Shown here: in pieces, positions 1 through 6,608 of the stretch | Position numbering within the stretch: position 1 is the stretch's first letter | Layout: the number at the start of each line of letters is the position of its first letter | NCBI GenBank assembly: GCA_003646305.1 | Contig: QNFJ01000116.1 | Location: forward strand, 1-6,976 | DNA from: Gammaproteobacteria bacterium | Lineage (GTDB): Bacteria; Pseudomonadota; Gammaproteobacteria; Methylococcales; UBA2780 | Length of the DNA stretch: 6,976 bases | Direction of reading: 5' to 3' | Notes under the pieces: model-generated | Database searches by the model: none | What the model was told of the DNA's origin: nothing | The model's input: the letters and a program-made list of their open reading frames with translations, nothing else | Position numbers and translations under genes: made by a program

Positions 1-19
1 CCCGGATTTGAAGGCGAGA

Positions 20-47
20 ATTCTACATGAACCAGTTAAAAAGGCAA
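20..47 (-). promoter_or_regulatory. Promoter candidate firing out of the left edge, possibly for a tRNA
   Basis: On the minus strand TTGCCT (47-42), a 16-base spacer and TAGAAT (25-20) resemble -35 and -10 boxes (four and five of six consensus bases). The next bases are TCTCGCC, a GC-rich discriminator of the kind found at stringently controlled stable-RNA promoters. In Pseudomonas a tRNA-Lys gene follows queC, and in E. coli a tRNA cluster starting with Lys follows cpoB, so a tRNA just outside the window would fit. The start point would fall near base 13. The RNA gene itself is not in the window. Confidence 0.4.
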
Positions 48-60
48 GTAGATCTGCCTT
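38..60 (-). terminator. Possible intrinsic terminator after queC
   Basis: On the minus strand a 6-bp stem AAGGCA (60-55) / TGCCTT (46-41) with an 8-base loop runs straight into five U residues (42-38). The stem is short. A second candidate lies just before it: CAGGTT (107-102) pairs with AACCTG (71-66), followed by four U residues, but its loop is 30 bases and AT-rich. One or both may end the tol-pal-que transcript; neither is strong. Confidence 0.4.
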
Positions 61-120
61 GAAAACAGGTTAATTTGTCAGCTTTTTTTTAAACAGCAAA
101 AAACCTGAGAATATTCGCGC

Positions 121-789
121 TTATATGTATCGCGTTGGATCACTAACGCCTGCCTCAGCGAAGCCAGTAGTTCTTAATCGGCAAGCATCACAGACACCAC
201 AGGCGGCCCCTGATTCATTAGCTGAATAGCAGGAAACTGTTTGTGTGTAATCAACACCCAGTTCGAGCCCTTTCTGAATGATTTCCGCTTTGCTCAAATT
301 GATCAGTGGTGTATGAACAGTGAAGTGCGCTCCCTCCACTCCCGCTTTTGTAGCCAAATTTGCTAGTCTCTGAAAAGCTTCAATAAACTCTGGGCGGCAA
401 TCAGGATAACCCGAATAGTCCACCGCATTAACACCAATAAAAAGATCACTAGCACCTAGCACTTCTGCCCAACCCAGTGCCATGGAGAGAAAAACGGTAT
501 TCCTTGCTGGAACATAAGTGACGGGAATGCCCGCTTCAGGGTGGTCTGGAACACTGATTCCATGGTCAGTTAACGCTGAGCCACCGATACTCCCCATTCC
601 GAGCGTAACAACCTTGTGCTCAACAACGCTGTACTGTTTCGAAATACGTTTTGCGAACTCCAGTTCTGATTTGTGCTTTTGCCCATAATCAAAACTAATT
701 GCGTAGCACTCGTAACCTTTTTGACGAGCGATCGCCAGTACTGTTACCGAATCCAATCCGCCAGATAGCAAGATAATCGCTTTTTTCAT
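121..789 (-). CDS. queC: QueC, 7-cyano-7-deazaguanine (preQ0) synthase
   Basis: 222 residues. QueC converts 7-carboxy-7-deazaguanine and ammonia to preQ0 with ATP, so it acts directly after QueE. The N-terminal MKKAIILLSGGLDS contains the PP-loop SGGLDS (9-14) that binds ATP. ISFDYGQKHKSE, YVPARNTVFLS and GVNAVDYSGYPDCRPEF are QueC signatures. Cys187, Cys197, Cys200 and Cys203 (the last three in CGVCDAC) form the structural zinc site. The frame stays open up to 939, but the extra 50 codons lie inside queE and look unrelated to QueC. The ATG at 789 gives the standard N-terminus and family length. It starts four bases after the queE stop; GGGA ten bases upstream is a weak ribosome site. queD and queF are not in the window. 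Confidence 0.96.
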   Translation of the reverse strand: MKKAIILLSGGLDSVTVLAIARQKGYECYAISFDYGQKHKSELEFAKRISKQYSVVEHKVVTLGMGSIGGSALTDHGISVPDHPEAGIPVTYVPARNTVFLSMALGWAEVLGASDLFIGVNAVDYSGYPDCRPEFIEAFQRLANLATKAGVEGAHFTVHTPLINLSKAEIIQKGLELGVDYTQTVSCYSANESGAACGVCDACRLRTTGFAEAGVSDPTRYI

Positions 790-793
790 TCTT

Positions 794-1435
794 TTATTTT
801 CCCGGGCTCTCACCCCAAAGTACTTTATGCAGTTGAAGCTGAAAGCGGACAGGTAACTGATCTCGTAATATCCAGTCAGCCAGCTCTGCAGGTGACTGCT
901 TGCCCATGCAGGGCGAGAATAATACTTCACAGAGATCACTTAAACCCTGTTCTTCAGTTACCTTTTTTGCCCACTGGTAGTCCTGTTTTGAAGCAATCAC
1001 AAATTTAACCTCATCACGAGCCGTCAACGAATCGATATTGGAGAAAAGATTTTTGTCCATCTCTCCGGAACCGGGCGTTTTCAGATCCATTACCTTTTTG
1101 ACCTGCTCATTAACAGCTGAAACATCAAGTGCACCACTGGTCTCAAGAGAGACCTGATAACCTTTTTCTACCAGAGCATCCAGAAACATCAGACACTCTT
1201 TTTGAGCCAGCGGCTCTCCACCTGTAACGGTTATATGGCGTGTTTTATAATGAGTAATCTCTTCCAGAATCGCTTCAATGGACCACTTTTTGCCACCTTG
1301 AAAAGCATAAGTGGTATCACAGTAGACACAGCGCAAAGGACATCCTGTCAGGCGTATAAAAACAGTAGGGAGCCCAACTGTTGTGGACTCCCCCTGCAAA
1401 GAGTAGAAAATCTCGGTCAGGCGTAATTCAGGCAC
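794..1435 (-). CDS. queE: QueE, 7-carboxy-7-deazaguanine synthase (radical SAM), GTG start
   Basis: 213 residues. QueE rearranges 6-carboxy-tetrahydropterin to 7-carboxy-7-deazaguanine, the radical step of queuosine precursor synthesis, in the cytoplasm. TEIFYSLQGES (7-17) is the family N-terminus. Cys32, Cys36 and Cys39 (CPLRCVYC) form the radical-SAM CxxxCxxC iron-sulfur site. TGGEPLAQK (71-79) is the SAM-binding GGEP motif, and VSLETSG and RFQLQLHKVLW are further family landmarks. The sequence resembles my memory of Pseudomonas QueE along its length. The GTG at 1435 is forced: the cpoB TAA lies in frame two codons upstream, and no ATG precedes the conserved start region. It follows cpoB by three bases, so it is probably cotranscribed with the tol genes. 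Confidence 0.95.
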   Translation of the reverse strand: MPELRLTEIFYSLQGESTTVGLPTVFIRLTGCPLRCVYCDTTYAFQGGKKWSIEAILEEITHYKTRHITVTGGEPLAQKECLMFLDALVEKGYQVSLETSGALDVSAVNEQVKKVMDLKTPGSGEMDKNLFSNIDSLTARDEVKFVIASKQDYQWAKKVTEEQGLSDLCEVLFSPCMGKQSPAELADWILRDQLPVRFQLQLHKVLWGESPGK

Positions 1436-1438
1436 GAA

Positions 1439-2254
1439 TTAGTGCTTTTCCTGCTTCATCCTAAGTAGGCGATTTTCTGCCAGACGTGCTGCGCTTGAGT
1501 TCGGGAACCGGCTAACGACTTCTGTTAGCTTCTTTCGTGCTGTTTTCCAGTTTTTAAGCTCATAGGCGATGTACCCCGTTTTCAAAAGTGCGTCAGGGAC
1601 TTTTTGGCTATCTGGAAATGAAATGATTACTTTCTCAAACTCATTATTCGCCTCTGAAAAAGCTCTTGTCACATAATAGGTTTCAGCCAGCCAGTAAGTT
1701 GCGTTGTCGGCGTACTCACCTGAGGGGTAGTTCGATAGAAATGCTGTGAACTGCTTTATAGACTGCGAATAACGCCCCTCTTTAAGGGTGTTAAAGGCAC
1801 TTTGATAGGCTTTTCTCTCCGCAGCAAGGTTGGTTGAGACTTGAGCAACCACTTTCGGCTTAGAAGAACCAGCAGCACTATTTTGTGCTTTTGGCGCAGC
1901 GCCCGTTTGAGGTATAGAAGAACTCTGCCCAACGGACATGCCTCCATTACCTTCTAATGGCTGCAGACGGCGATCCAGGTCGAGATAAATATCTCGTTGC
2001 CGCTTCTTCACCCCATCCATATTGTAAGTCAGCTCTTCAAGTTCACCCCTAAGCGCCTGAACTTCGCGCTTGAGCCGCTCAACCTGGCGATACATATCAA
2101 GCACCATTTTAGTTGATCCCTGAACTGAACTGGCATCTTGACCTGCAGCAAAGCGGGCACTCCCACCGTCTACAACTGGCGGAAGTGGCTGTGCAGCCTG
2201 GGCAAAACTGGCCATACAAGACAGTCCCAGAACAATGGCTTTACCTGCCTTCAT
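1439..2254 (-). CDS. cpoB: CpoB (YbgF), periplasmic TPR protein of the Tol-Pal system
   Basis: 271 residues. The signal peptide (MKAGKAIVLGLSCMASFAQA) is probably cleaved after Ala20. Residues about 48-98 form a coiled coil (MYRQVERLKREVQALRGELEELTYNMD), the trimerising N-terminal domain of this family. A Ser/Ala/Gln-rich linker runs from about 101 to 140. Three TPR units follow at about 145-178, 182-215 and 219-252, with the family phrases YPSGEYADNATYWLAETYY and FPDSQKVPDALLKTGYI. In E. coli CpoB binds TolA and PBP1B and coordinates peptidoglycan synthesis with outer-membrane constriction. The ATG is three bases after the pal stop, in the same frame, with GGTGAG at good distance. Cys13 lies in the signal core and does not form a lipobox. 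Confidence 0.94.
   Translation of the reverse strand: MKAGKAIVLGLSCMASFAQAAQPLPPVVDGGSARFAAGQDASSVQGSTKMVLDMYRQVERLKREVQALRGELEELTYNMDGVKKRQRDIYLDLDRRLQPLEGNGGMSVGQSSSIPQTGAAPKAQNSAAGSSKPKVVAQVSTNLAAERKAYQSAFNTLKEGRYSQSIKQFTAFLSNYPSGEYADNATYWLAETYYVTRAFSEANNEFEKVIISFPDSQKVPDALLKTGYIAYELKNWKTARKKLTEVVSRFPNSSAARLAENRLLRMKQEKH
1448..1452 (-). promoter_or_regulatory. Distant ribosome binding site of queE
   Basis: AGGAA inside the last codons of cpoB is the only good Shine-Dalgarno match before the queE GTG. Twelve bases separate them, which is long. With a GTG start this predicts modest expression, helped by ribosomes terminating at the cpoB stop three bases upstream. Confidence 0.4.
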
Positions 2255-2257
2255 AAA

Positions 2258-2809
2258 CTACTCACCAAAATAGATAATTTCAACACGACGATTTTGTTCC
2301 CATGACAGCTCATCATGTCCATAGCTTAACGGTTTTTCTTCACCATAACTCATCACCTGAACCTGATTAGGTGAAACACTCTGAAACTTCATTAGATCAG
2401 CAACCGAATTCCCTCGGTGCTCGCTCAATGCGATATTGTACTCTCGCGACCCGCGCTCATCCGCATGGGCTTCTAGGACAACACTCTTATCTGGATTAGC
2501 CACAAGGTACTCAGCGTGAGCGGCTACAACTGGAAGATACTCTGCAGCAACTTCGCTGCTATCAAATGCGAATTTAATAACTCGTGTACCACGTGGATTG
2601 GCTGGGTCAAATACTGAGTTTCCGGCATAAGCCCCGGCACCATATGTCTCTCCACCATCAATTCCTGTTGTCGAAGCACCCGAATCATATCCATTGCCCG
2701 CGCCCCCTTCACCGTCGGTAGGGCCTGATTCGCCTGACCCCGTCGTTCCACACCCTGACAGAACAAAAACACCAATAAAAATAAATAACGCCGCTTTAAC
2801 AGATTTCAT
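2258..2809 (-). CDS. pal: Pal, peptidoglycan-associated outer-membrane lipoprotein
   Basis: 183 residues. A lipoprotein signal ends in the lipobox LSGC with lipidated Cys20. The +2 residue is Gly, not Asp, so sorting to the outer membrane is expected. Residues 21-75 are a flexible Gly/Ser/Thr-rich linker. Residues about 77-181 form the OmpA-like domain, with the peptidoglycan-binding motif HADERGSREYNIALSEHRGNSV at 115-136. Asp117 and Arg132 match the pair that holds diaminopimelate in this family. The end NRRVEIIYFGE is typical. Pal anchors the outer membrane to the wall and is the cargo moved by TolB and TolA. The gene has the clearest Shine-Dalgarno of the operon (GAGGAAG at 2820-2814) and the widest gap (17 bases) to its upstream neighbour, consistent with high expression. 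Confidence 0.97.
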   Translation of the reverse strand: MKSVKAALFIFIGVFVLSGCGTTGSGESGPTDGEGGAGNGYDSGASTTGIDGGETYGAGAYAGNSVFDPANPRGTRVIKFAFDSSEVAAEYLPVVAAHAEYLVANPDKSVVLEAHADERGSREYNIALSEHRGNSVADLMKFQSVSPNQVQVMSYGEEKPLSYGHDELSWEQNRRVEIIYFGE

Positions 2810-2826
2810 TATACTTCCTCTTTCTT

Positions 2827-4113
2827 CTATTTAAATGGAGACCAGGCCGGATCCCGAACCTCACCACCTTTCATAACCAACTTCTGATGAACTCGGCCGT
2901 CCGCAGAAACCGCTGCCAACAACCCTCTTTCTCCTTTCTTTGCCGCATAGAGAATCATGCTTCCATTCGGCGCAAAACTGGGGGACTCATCAAGCCTCCC
3001 CTTTGTCAGCACCTGTAGAAGTCCCGAATCAAGGTCTAGTACAGCAATTCGATAATCCCCCCCCTGACCATGGATCATCGCCAGGCTTTTTCCATCAGGT
3101 GAAAATACCGGGCGGGCGTTATAGCTCCCTTCATAGGTTAATCGCCTCGCTTTTCCACCCTGTACGGGAATCTGATAAATCTGTGGCTTACCACCACGAT
3201 CGGAGGTATAGGCAATCGTCCTTCCATCTCTCGACCAGGCTGACTCGGTCTCAATCGAATAACCTTTAGTTAGCTGGCGAAGTGACCCGGTTATCAAGTC
3301 GAGTATATAAATATCTGCACTACCACCAACCGATAGTGTCATCGACAATTTGCTACCATCTGGTGACCAGGCTGGCGCGCCATTAATGCCTGGGGCAGAA
3401 GAGACCCGCTCTCTTTTACCACTAAAAACCGTCTGAATGTAAACTGCAGAGCGATGCGCCTCAAAAGAGACATAAGCAATTTTTTCCCCATTCGGCGACC
3501 AGGCGGGAGACATAATTGGCTCAGCTGAGGTGGTGATTGTCTGCGGATTAAAACCATCTGCGTCAGCCACCTGAAGCCTGTATTGAGACTTGCCTTTTCC
3601 TAGCCGCTTGACGGTCACATAAGCGATCCGAGTAGAAAAAGCGCCCTTTTGTCCAGTCAGGTGCTCGTAGACCATATCGCTGATACGATGCGCTGTATGC
3701 CTGAGTGACTTAGCTGAAGAGGGCATGCTGTAACCAGCCAATTGTTCACCTTTGTAGACATCGAACAACTGAAACTGAATCACAAACTGCCCTGCACCCG
3801 TCTCCCTGATCTGTCCAATTAAAAGATTGTCCTGCCCCAGAGCCTGCCAATTACGAAAACGAATCTTTGTCGCATCGGTCGGTTTTGTCAGCATATCGCG
3901 CGTTGGTAGCGCTTTAAAACGGCCGCTTCGACTTAAATCCGCTGCGACTACAGCGCCAATATCAAGTGGTGCCCCGGCAGCCATGCCTTGCCAACCAAAT
4001 GGGACGATCGCAATGGGCGCAGCACCTTCAATGCCTTCTGTTATCTCGATTTCAAGCGCGGCAAGAACCGGTGTTGGCAAAATAATCAGTAACAGAAATA
4101 GTCGCTTTAACAT
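2827..4113 (-). CDS. tolB: TolB, periplasmic beta-propeller of the Tol-Pal system
   Basis: 428 residues, about the usual length. A signal peptide (KR, then a Leu/Ile core, then PTPVLA) is probably cut after Ala18, leaving an N-terminus near ALEIEI; in E. coli the first mature residues form the TolB box that binds TolA. Residues about 20-160 are the alpha/beta domain. From about 160 a six-bladed propeller is marked by evenly spaced SPDG-type motifs: WSPNG 205, WSPDG 249, WSRDG 293, FSPDG 337, FAPNG 380 and a final WSP at 424, every 43-44 residues. TolB binds Pal through the propeller and switches between Pal-bound and TolA-bound states. The ATG lies three bases after the tolA stop, in the same frame; AAAGAG at the end of tolA is a usable ribosome site. 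Confidence 0.97.
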   Translation of the reverse strand: MLKRLFLLLIILPTPVLAALEIEITEGIEGAAPIAIVPFGWQGMAAGAPLDIGAVVAADLSRSGRFKALPTRDMLTKPTDATKIRFRNWQALGQDNLLIGQIRETGAGQFVIQFQLFDVYKGEQLAGYSMPSSAKSLRHTAHRISDMVYEHLTGQKGAFSTRIAYVTVKRLGKGKSQYRLQVADADGFNPQTITTSAEPIMSPAWSPNGEKIAYVSFEAHRSAVYIQTVFSGKRERVSSAPGINGAPAWSPDGSKLSMTLSVGGSADIYILDLITGSLRQLTKGYSIETESAWSRDGRTIAYTSDRGGKPQIYQIPVQGGKARRLTYEGSYNARPVFSPDGKSLAMIHGQGGDYRIAVLDLDSGLLQVLTKGRLDESPSFAPNGSMILYAAKKGERGLLAAVSADGRVHQKLVMKGGEVRDPAWSPFK

Positions 4114-4116
4114 AAG

Positions 4117-5100
4117 TTACTCTTTGGGATTAAAGTTCAGATCAAGTGTTCTAAAGTAGCTAAATAATGTTGGGTCTTCTGGTATAGGTAATGGTGAAGC
4201 TTTAAGTACCGCCACCTCGACAGACCTGTCAAATAACGGATCACCACTACTCTTTGTCACTGTTGCGTCCATCACGCTACCACCCGGAATCAATTTAACG
4301 CGGATTTTACACGATAAACCGCTGGTTGATGTAGATGGTTTAAGCCAGCTGCGCTGAATTTTTTGGCGGATGACGTCCCGATAACTCACCATTGCTTGCT
4401 GAGCTCTTTTTTCTGCTGCCATCCTTTTTTGTAGTGCTAATTCACGGGCTTTCTGCTCTTTTTCAGCCTTCTCACGCGCCAACTTTTCTTTACGCTTTTT
4501 CTTAGCCAGAGCCGCAGCTTTTTCCTTCGCAACTTTTTCCTTTCGTGCCACATCAGCTTTACGTTTCTTCTCTGCCTCAGCCTTTTTGCGCTTTGCTGCC
4601 TTATCTTTACGCTTCTTCTCTGCCAGCTGCTTCTCTTTTTTTAGCTTCGCTAGCGTCTTCTTTTCTGTTTCTTTCGCTTTTTTTAGCTTCGCCAGCTTCT
4701 TCTTTTCTGTTTCTTTCGCTTTTTTTAGCTTCGCCAGTTTGGCGGCCTCTTCTTTTTCTCTGGCTTTATTCTTTGCCGCTCGCTCTTTGGCCCGCTTCTG
4801 CTCTTTAATTCTTTTCTGTTTTAAATCTGCCAGCCGCTTTTCTTCTTTCTTCTGCGCTTTTTTTAGCTTATCCTGCTGTGTTTTTTCACTCTGCTTTTTA
4901 TCTATTTCCTGCTGTTTTAATTTCTCAAGTTCAGCCAACACCTTTGACTCATCAATAACCATAGCCTGAATCACATCAGGCACCGGCTTCGGTATTATTT
5001 TTTTCTTCTCAATCTCAATATTTGCCAGCAAAAAAATCGCCAACAGAACATGAAGTGCCAATGACAACAGAAGTGGCAAACGATATTGTTCAGTTATCAC
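4117..5100 (-). CDS. tolA: TolA, periplasm-spanning energy transducer with GTG start
   Basis: 327 residues in three domains. Domain I is one membrane helix (about 8-26) containing the TolA S-x3-H motif (Ser13, His17) that contacts TolQR. Domain II (about 50-235) is an uninterrupted charged helix. By hand count 59 of residues 61-230 are lysine, so it is Lys/Glu-rich where the E. coli arm is alanine-rich. It includes a 14-residue unit (KLAKLKKAKETEKK) repeated at 121-134 and 135-148, with a third partial copy from 149. Domain III (about 236-327, SYRDVIRQKIQRSW to LDLNFNPKE) is the TonB-like C-terminal domain that meets TolB, Pal and CpoB. The start is GTG (5100-5098); it places the membrane helix and S-x3-H motif at the usual distance from the N-terminus, and I see no in-frame ATG before the helix. 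Confidence 0.96.
   Translation of the reverse strand: MITEQYRLPLLLSLALHVLLAIFLLANIEIEKKKIIPKPVPDVIQAMVIDESKVLAELEKLKQQEIDKKQSEKTQQDKLKKAQKKEEKRLADLKQKRIKEQKRAKERAAKNKAREKEEAAKLAKLKKAKETEKKKLAKLKKAKETEKKTLAKLKKEKQLAEKKRKDKAAKRKKAEAEKKRKADVARKEKVAKEKAAALAKKKRKEKLAREKAEKEQKARELALQKRMAAEKRAQQAMVSYRDVIRQKIQRSWLKPSTSTSGLSCKIRVKLIPGGSVMDATVTKSSGDPLFDRSVEVAVLKASPLPIPEDPTLFSYFRTLDLNFNPKE
4635..4737 (-). repeat. 42-bp tandem repeat inside tolA
   Basis: Bases 4656-4695 recur identically at 4698-4737, a period of 42 bases (14 codons). A diverged partial third copy lies at about 4635-4653. The copies encode the repeated KLAKLKKAKETEKK unit of the TolA arm. Identity at the DNA level, including third codon positions, points to a recent in-frame duplication by slippage or unequal exchange rather than selection on the protein sequence alone. 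Confidence 0.9.
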
Positions 5101-5105
5101 GATTG

Positions 5106-5540
5106 CTATTGCCCTGTATCCGGCGACTGCGTCATCAACCCCACGTTCTCGACACCTGCCGTTTGTAACGCAACCATCAATGTAATCACCTTGCCATAAC
5201 CAATCCTGCTATCCCCACCCACCACAACATTGGTTTTAGGTTTCTGGCGCAATACCGCGGCAACCTTAATCTTTATACTCTCCAAATCAAGCGGTTCATC
5301 AGGGTTCTCACCAATATCCATATAATAGAGTCCCTCGGCATCAATACTGACAATAATCGGTGGTTCCTGCTCTTGCTCTTGTAAGAGCTCTTTAGCTTCC
5401 GCCTGAGGCAGATCAACCTCAACACCTTGTTGAATTAATGGCGCAGTGATCATAAAAATAATCAGTAAAACCAGTGTCACATCAATGTATGGAACGACAT
5501 TGATTTCCGCCATCGGTTTACGCTTAATGCGACGACTCAT
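5106..5540 (-). CDS. tolR: TolR, ExbD-family stator/peptidoglycan-binding subunit
   Basis: 144 residues of the ExbD/TolR family. A short basic cytoplasmic N-terminus (RRIKRK) is followed by the hallmark AEINVVPYIDVTLVLLIIFM. Asp20 in that single membrane helix (about 15-36) is the expected proton-carrying residue, and the ITAP and VEVDLPQA motifs follow. The periplasmic domain ends in the conserved GGDSRIGYGKVITLMVALQTAGVENVGLMTQ region. TolR pairs with TolQ to couple proton flow to TolA and binds peptidoglycan in E. coli. Its ATG overlaps the tolQ stop by four bases. The nearest Shine-Dalgarno (AGG about 10 bases upstream) is poor, so translational coupling to tolQ is likely. It ends five bases before tolA. 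Confidence 0.97.
   Translation of the reverse strand: MSRRIKRKPMAEINVVPYIDVTLVLLIIFMITAPLIQQGVEVDLPQAEAKELLQEQEQEPPIIVSIDAEGLYYMDIGENPDEPLDLESIKIKVAAVLRQKPKTNVVVGGDSRIGYGKVITLMVALQTAGVENVGLMTQSPDTGQ
5112..5116 (-). promoter_or_regulatory. Weak ribosome binding site of tolA
   Basis: The best Shine-Dalgarno-like match before the tolA GTG is CAGGG, inside the last codons of tolR, with 11 bases between it and the start codon. This is longer than the usual 5-9. A GTG start plus poor spacing suggests that tolA translation depends on ribosomes finishing tolR five bases upstream. Confidence 0.4.
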
Positions 5541-6214
5541 TTTAGGCGAGCCTGACGTTGTAGCAGGCTAATAAACTCTTCCATGAATGTGTCATAACGG
5601 TTCGCTAATCGCTCGACATTTGTGGAATAGCGATTGTAAGCAATGACCGCTGGAATCGCCGCGAATAGCCCCATTGCGGTTGCAACCAATGCTTCAGAAA
5701 TCCCCGGTGCAACCAGCGCTAACGTTGCCTGCTTTGTATTTCCTAACGCACTGAAGGAGTTCATAATTCCCCAAACGGTTCCAAAAAGGCCCACGTAAGG
5801 ACTTGTTGAGCCAACGGTTGCCAGAAAAGGTAGCCGCGCATCAAGTCTGTCCATCTCTCTCGAGAAAGCAACCCGCATTGCTCGCTGTGAGCCTTCGACA
5901 ATAATGGCTGTATCGACTCCCTCTTCCTGCTTTAATTTCGCAAACTCTCTGTAGCCTGCCAGGAAAATATTCTCAATCCCTTCACTGGCATAGCGATCAG
6001 AAGAAAGTTGTTTATACAACTGAGACAAATCGACACCCGACCAGAATCGCTCTTCGAACTGGTCAGAGACCGACAAGGCCTGTTTTAACTCTTTTCGTTT
6101 CGAGAAGATAAATGTCCATGAAGCAATTGACGCAATCAGCAGCAACAGCATTACCAGCTGGACGACCAGACTGGCATTGAGGATCAGGTCCAGTATCGAT
6201 AGTTCAGTTGCCAT
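5537..6214 (-). CDS. tolQ: TolQ, inner-membrane proton channel subunit
   Basis: 225 residues, close to the usual 230, of the MotA/TolQ/ExbB family. Three hydrophobic segments fit the known topology: about 16-37, about 131-155 (the conserved TVGSTSPYVGLFGTVWGIM region) and about 168-193 (APGISEALVATAMGLFAAIPA). Thr146 and Thr179 correspond to the two channel-lining threonines of the family, and the SEAL motif is intact. The large loop between segments 1 and 2 would be cytoplasmic. TolQ surrounds a TolR dimer and uses the proton motive force to energise TolA. The start at 6214 has a good Shine-Dalgarno, AAAGGA at 6226-6221, which lies inside the end of ybgC. The stop TGA overlaps the tolR start in ATGA. 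Confidence 0.97.
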   Translation of the reverse strand: MATELSILDLILNASLVVQLVMLLLLIASIASWTFIFSKRKELKQALSVSDQFEERFWSGVDLSQLYKQLSSDRYASEGIENIFLAGYREFAKLKQEEGVDTAIIVEGSQRAMRVAFSREMDRLDARLPFLATVGSTSPYVGLFGTVWGIMNSFSALGNTKQATLALVAPGISEALVATAMGLFAAIPAVIAYNRYSTNVERLANRYDTFMEEFISLLQRQARLK

Positions 6215-6608
6215 TTTTTATCCTTTCAATCATCTCACTGGGAATTTTCCTGGGTGCCATCGACTCACTATCCAGGCAGGCGATTCGTATTACACCCTGA
6301 CAGAGTACTGTTCCATCCAGATGCTTAACCTGCTGGCGAAAAAGCAAGCTGGCTCGCTTCAATTCAGAGAAGTCGGCGGTAACGACCAGTTCATCATTGA
6401 ACCTTGCCGGCTTCAGATAATCAGCCACGACCGAACGAACCGCAAAAACAACTTTCTCATCGCGCATCAAATCGTCCTGCTCATATCCTAACGCTCGAAG
6501 GCGTTCGGTACGTGCTCGCTCCATATATTTCAGGTAGTTAGCGTAGTAAACGATACCTGCCGCATCAGTATCCTCGTAGTAGACACGAACTGGCCATTCA
6601 AAGTTCAT
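6204..6608 (-). CDS. ybgC: YbgC, acyl-CoA thioesterase of the Tol-Pal cluster
   Basis: A 134-residue hotdog-fold protein of the 4-hydroxybenzoyl-CoA thioesterase family, the same length as E. coli YbgC as I recall it. The N-terminus (WPVRVYYEDTDAAGIVYYANY) carries the family signature; the catalytic aspartate should be Asp15 in EDTDAAG, followed by the YMERARTE helix. Known YbgC proteins are cytoplasmic, hydrolyse acyl-CoA thioesters and have been linked to phospholipid synthesis enzymes; their contribution to Tol function is unclear. The ATG at 6608 is the earliest possible start because an in-frame TAG (6609-6611) lies directly before it. The Shine-Dalgarno is weak (GGA about 10 bases upstream). 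The 3' end overlaps tolQ by 11 bases. Confidence 0.95.
   Translation of the reverse strand: MNFEWPVRVYYEDTDAAGIVYYANYLKYMERARTERLRALGYEQDDLMRDEKVVFAVRSVVADYLKPARFNDELVVTADFSELKRASLLFRQQVKHLDGTVLCQGVIRIACLDSESMAPRKIPSEMIERIKNGN

Noticed and set aside
81..103. Poly-T and poly-A runs as a transposon end or attachment site
   Set aside because: They are simple homopolymer runs in an AT-rich intergenic spacer, with no flanking direct repeat, integrase or transposase in the window.
790..939. Upstream extension of queC by 50 codons
   Set aside because: The extension lies inside queE in another frame, has no similarity to known QueC N-termini, and the MKKAIILLSGGLDS start at 789 gives the normal family length.
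1756..1947. 63-codon minus-strand open frame inside cpoB
   Set aside because: It is an out-of-frame reading of the low-complexity linker and TPR region; cpoB explains this stretch fully.
2940..3269. 109-codon plus-strand open frame opposite tolB
   Set aside because: Antisense shadow of the propeller repeats, without recognisable protein features.
4545..4969. Plus-strand open frames rich in Phe, Ser and Leu opposite tolA
   Set aside because: They are the antisense reading of Lys/Glu/Ala codons in the tolA arm, which rarely produce stops; I see no ribosome site or family resemblance.
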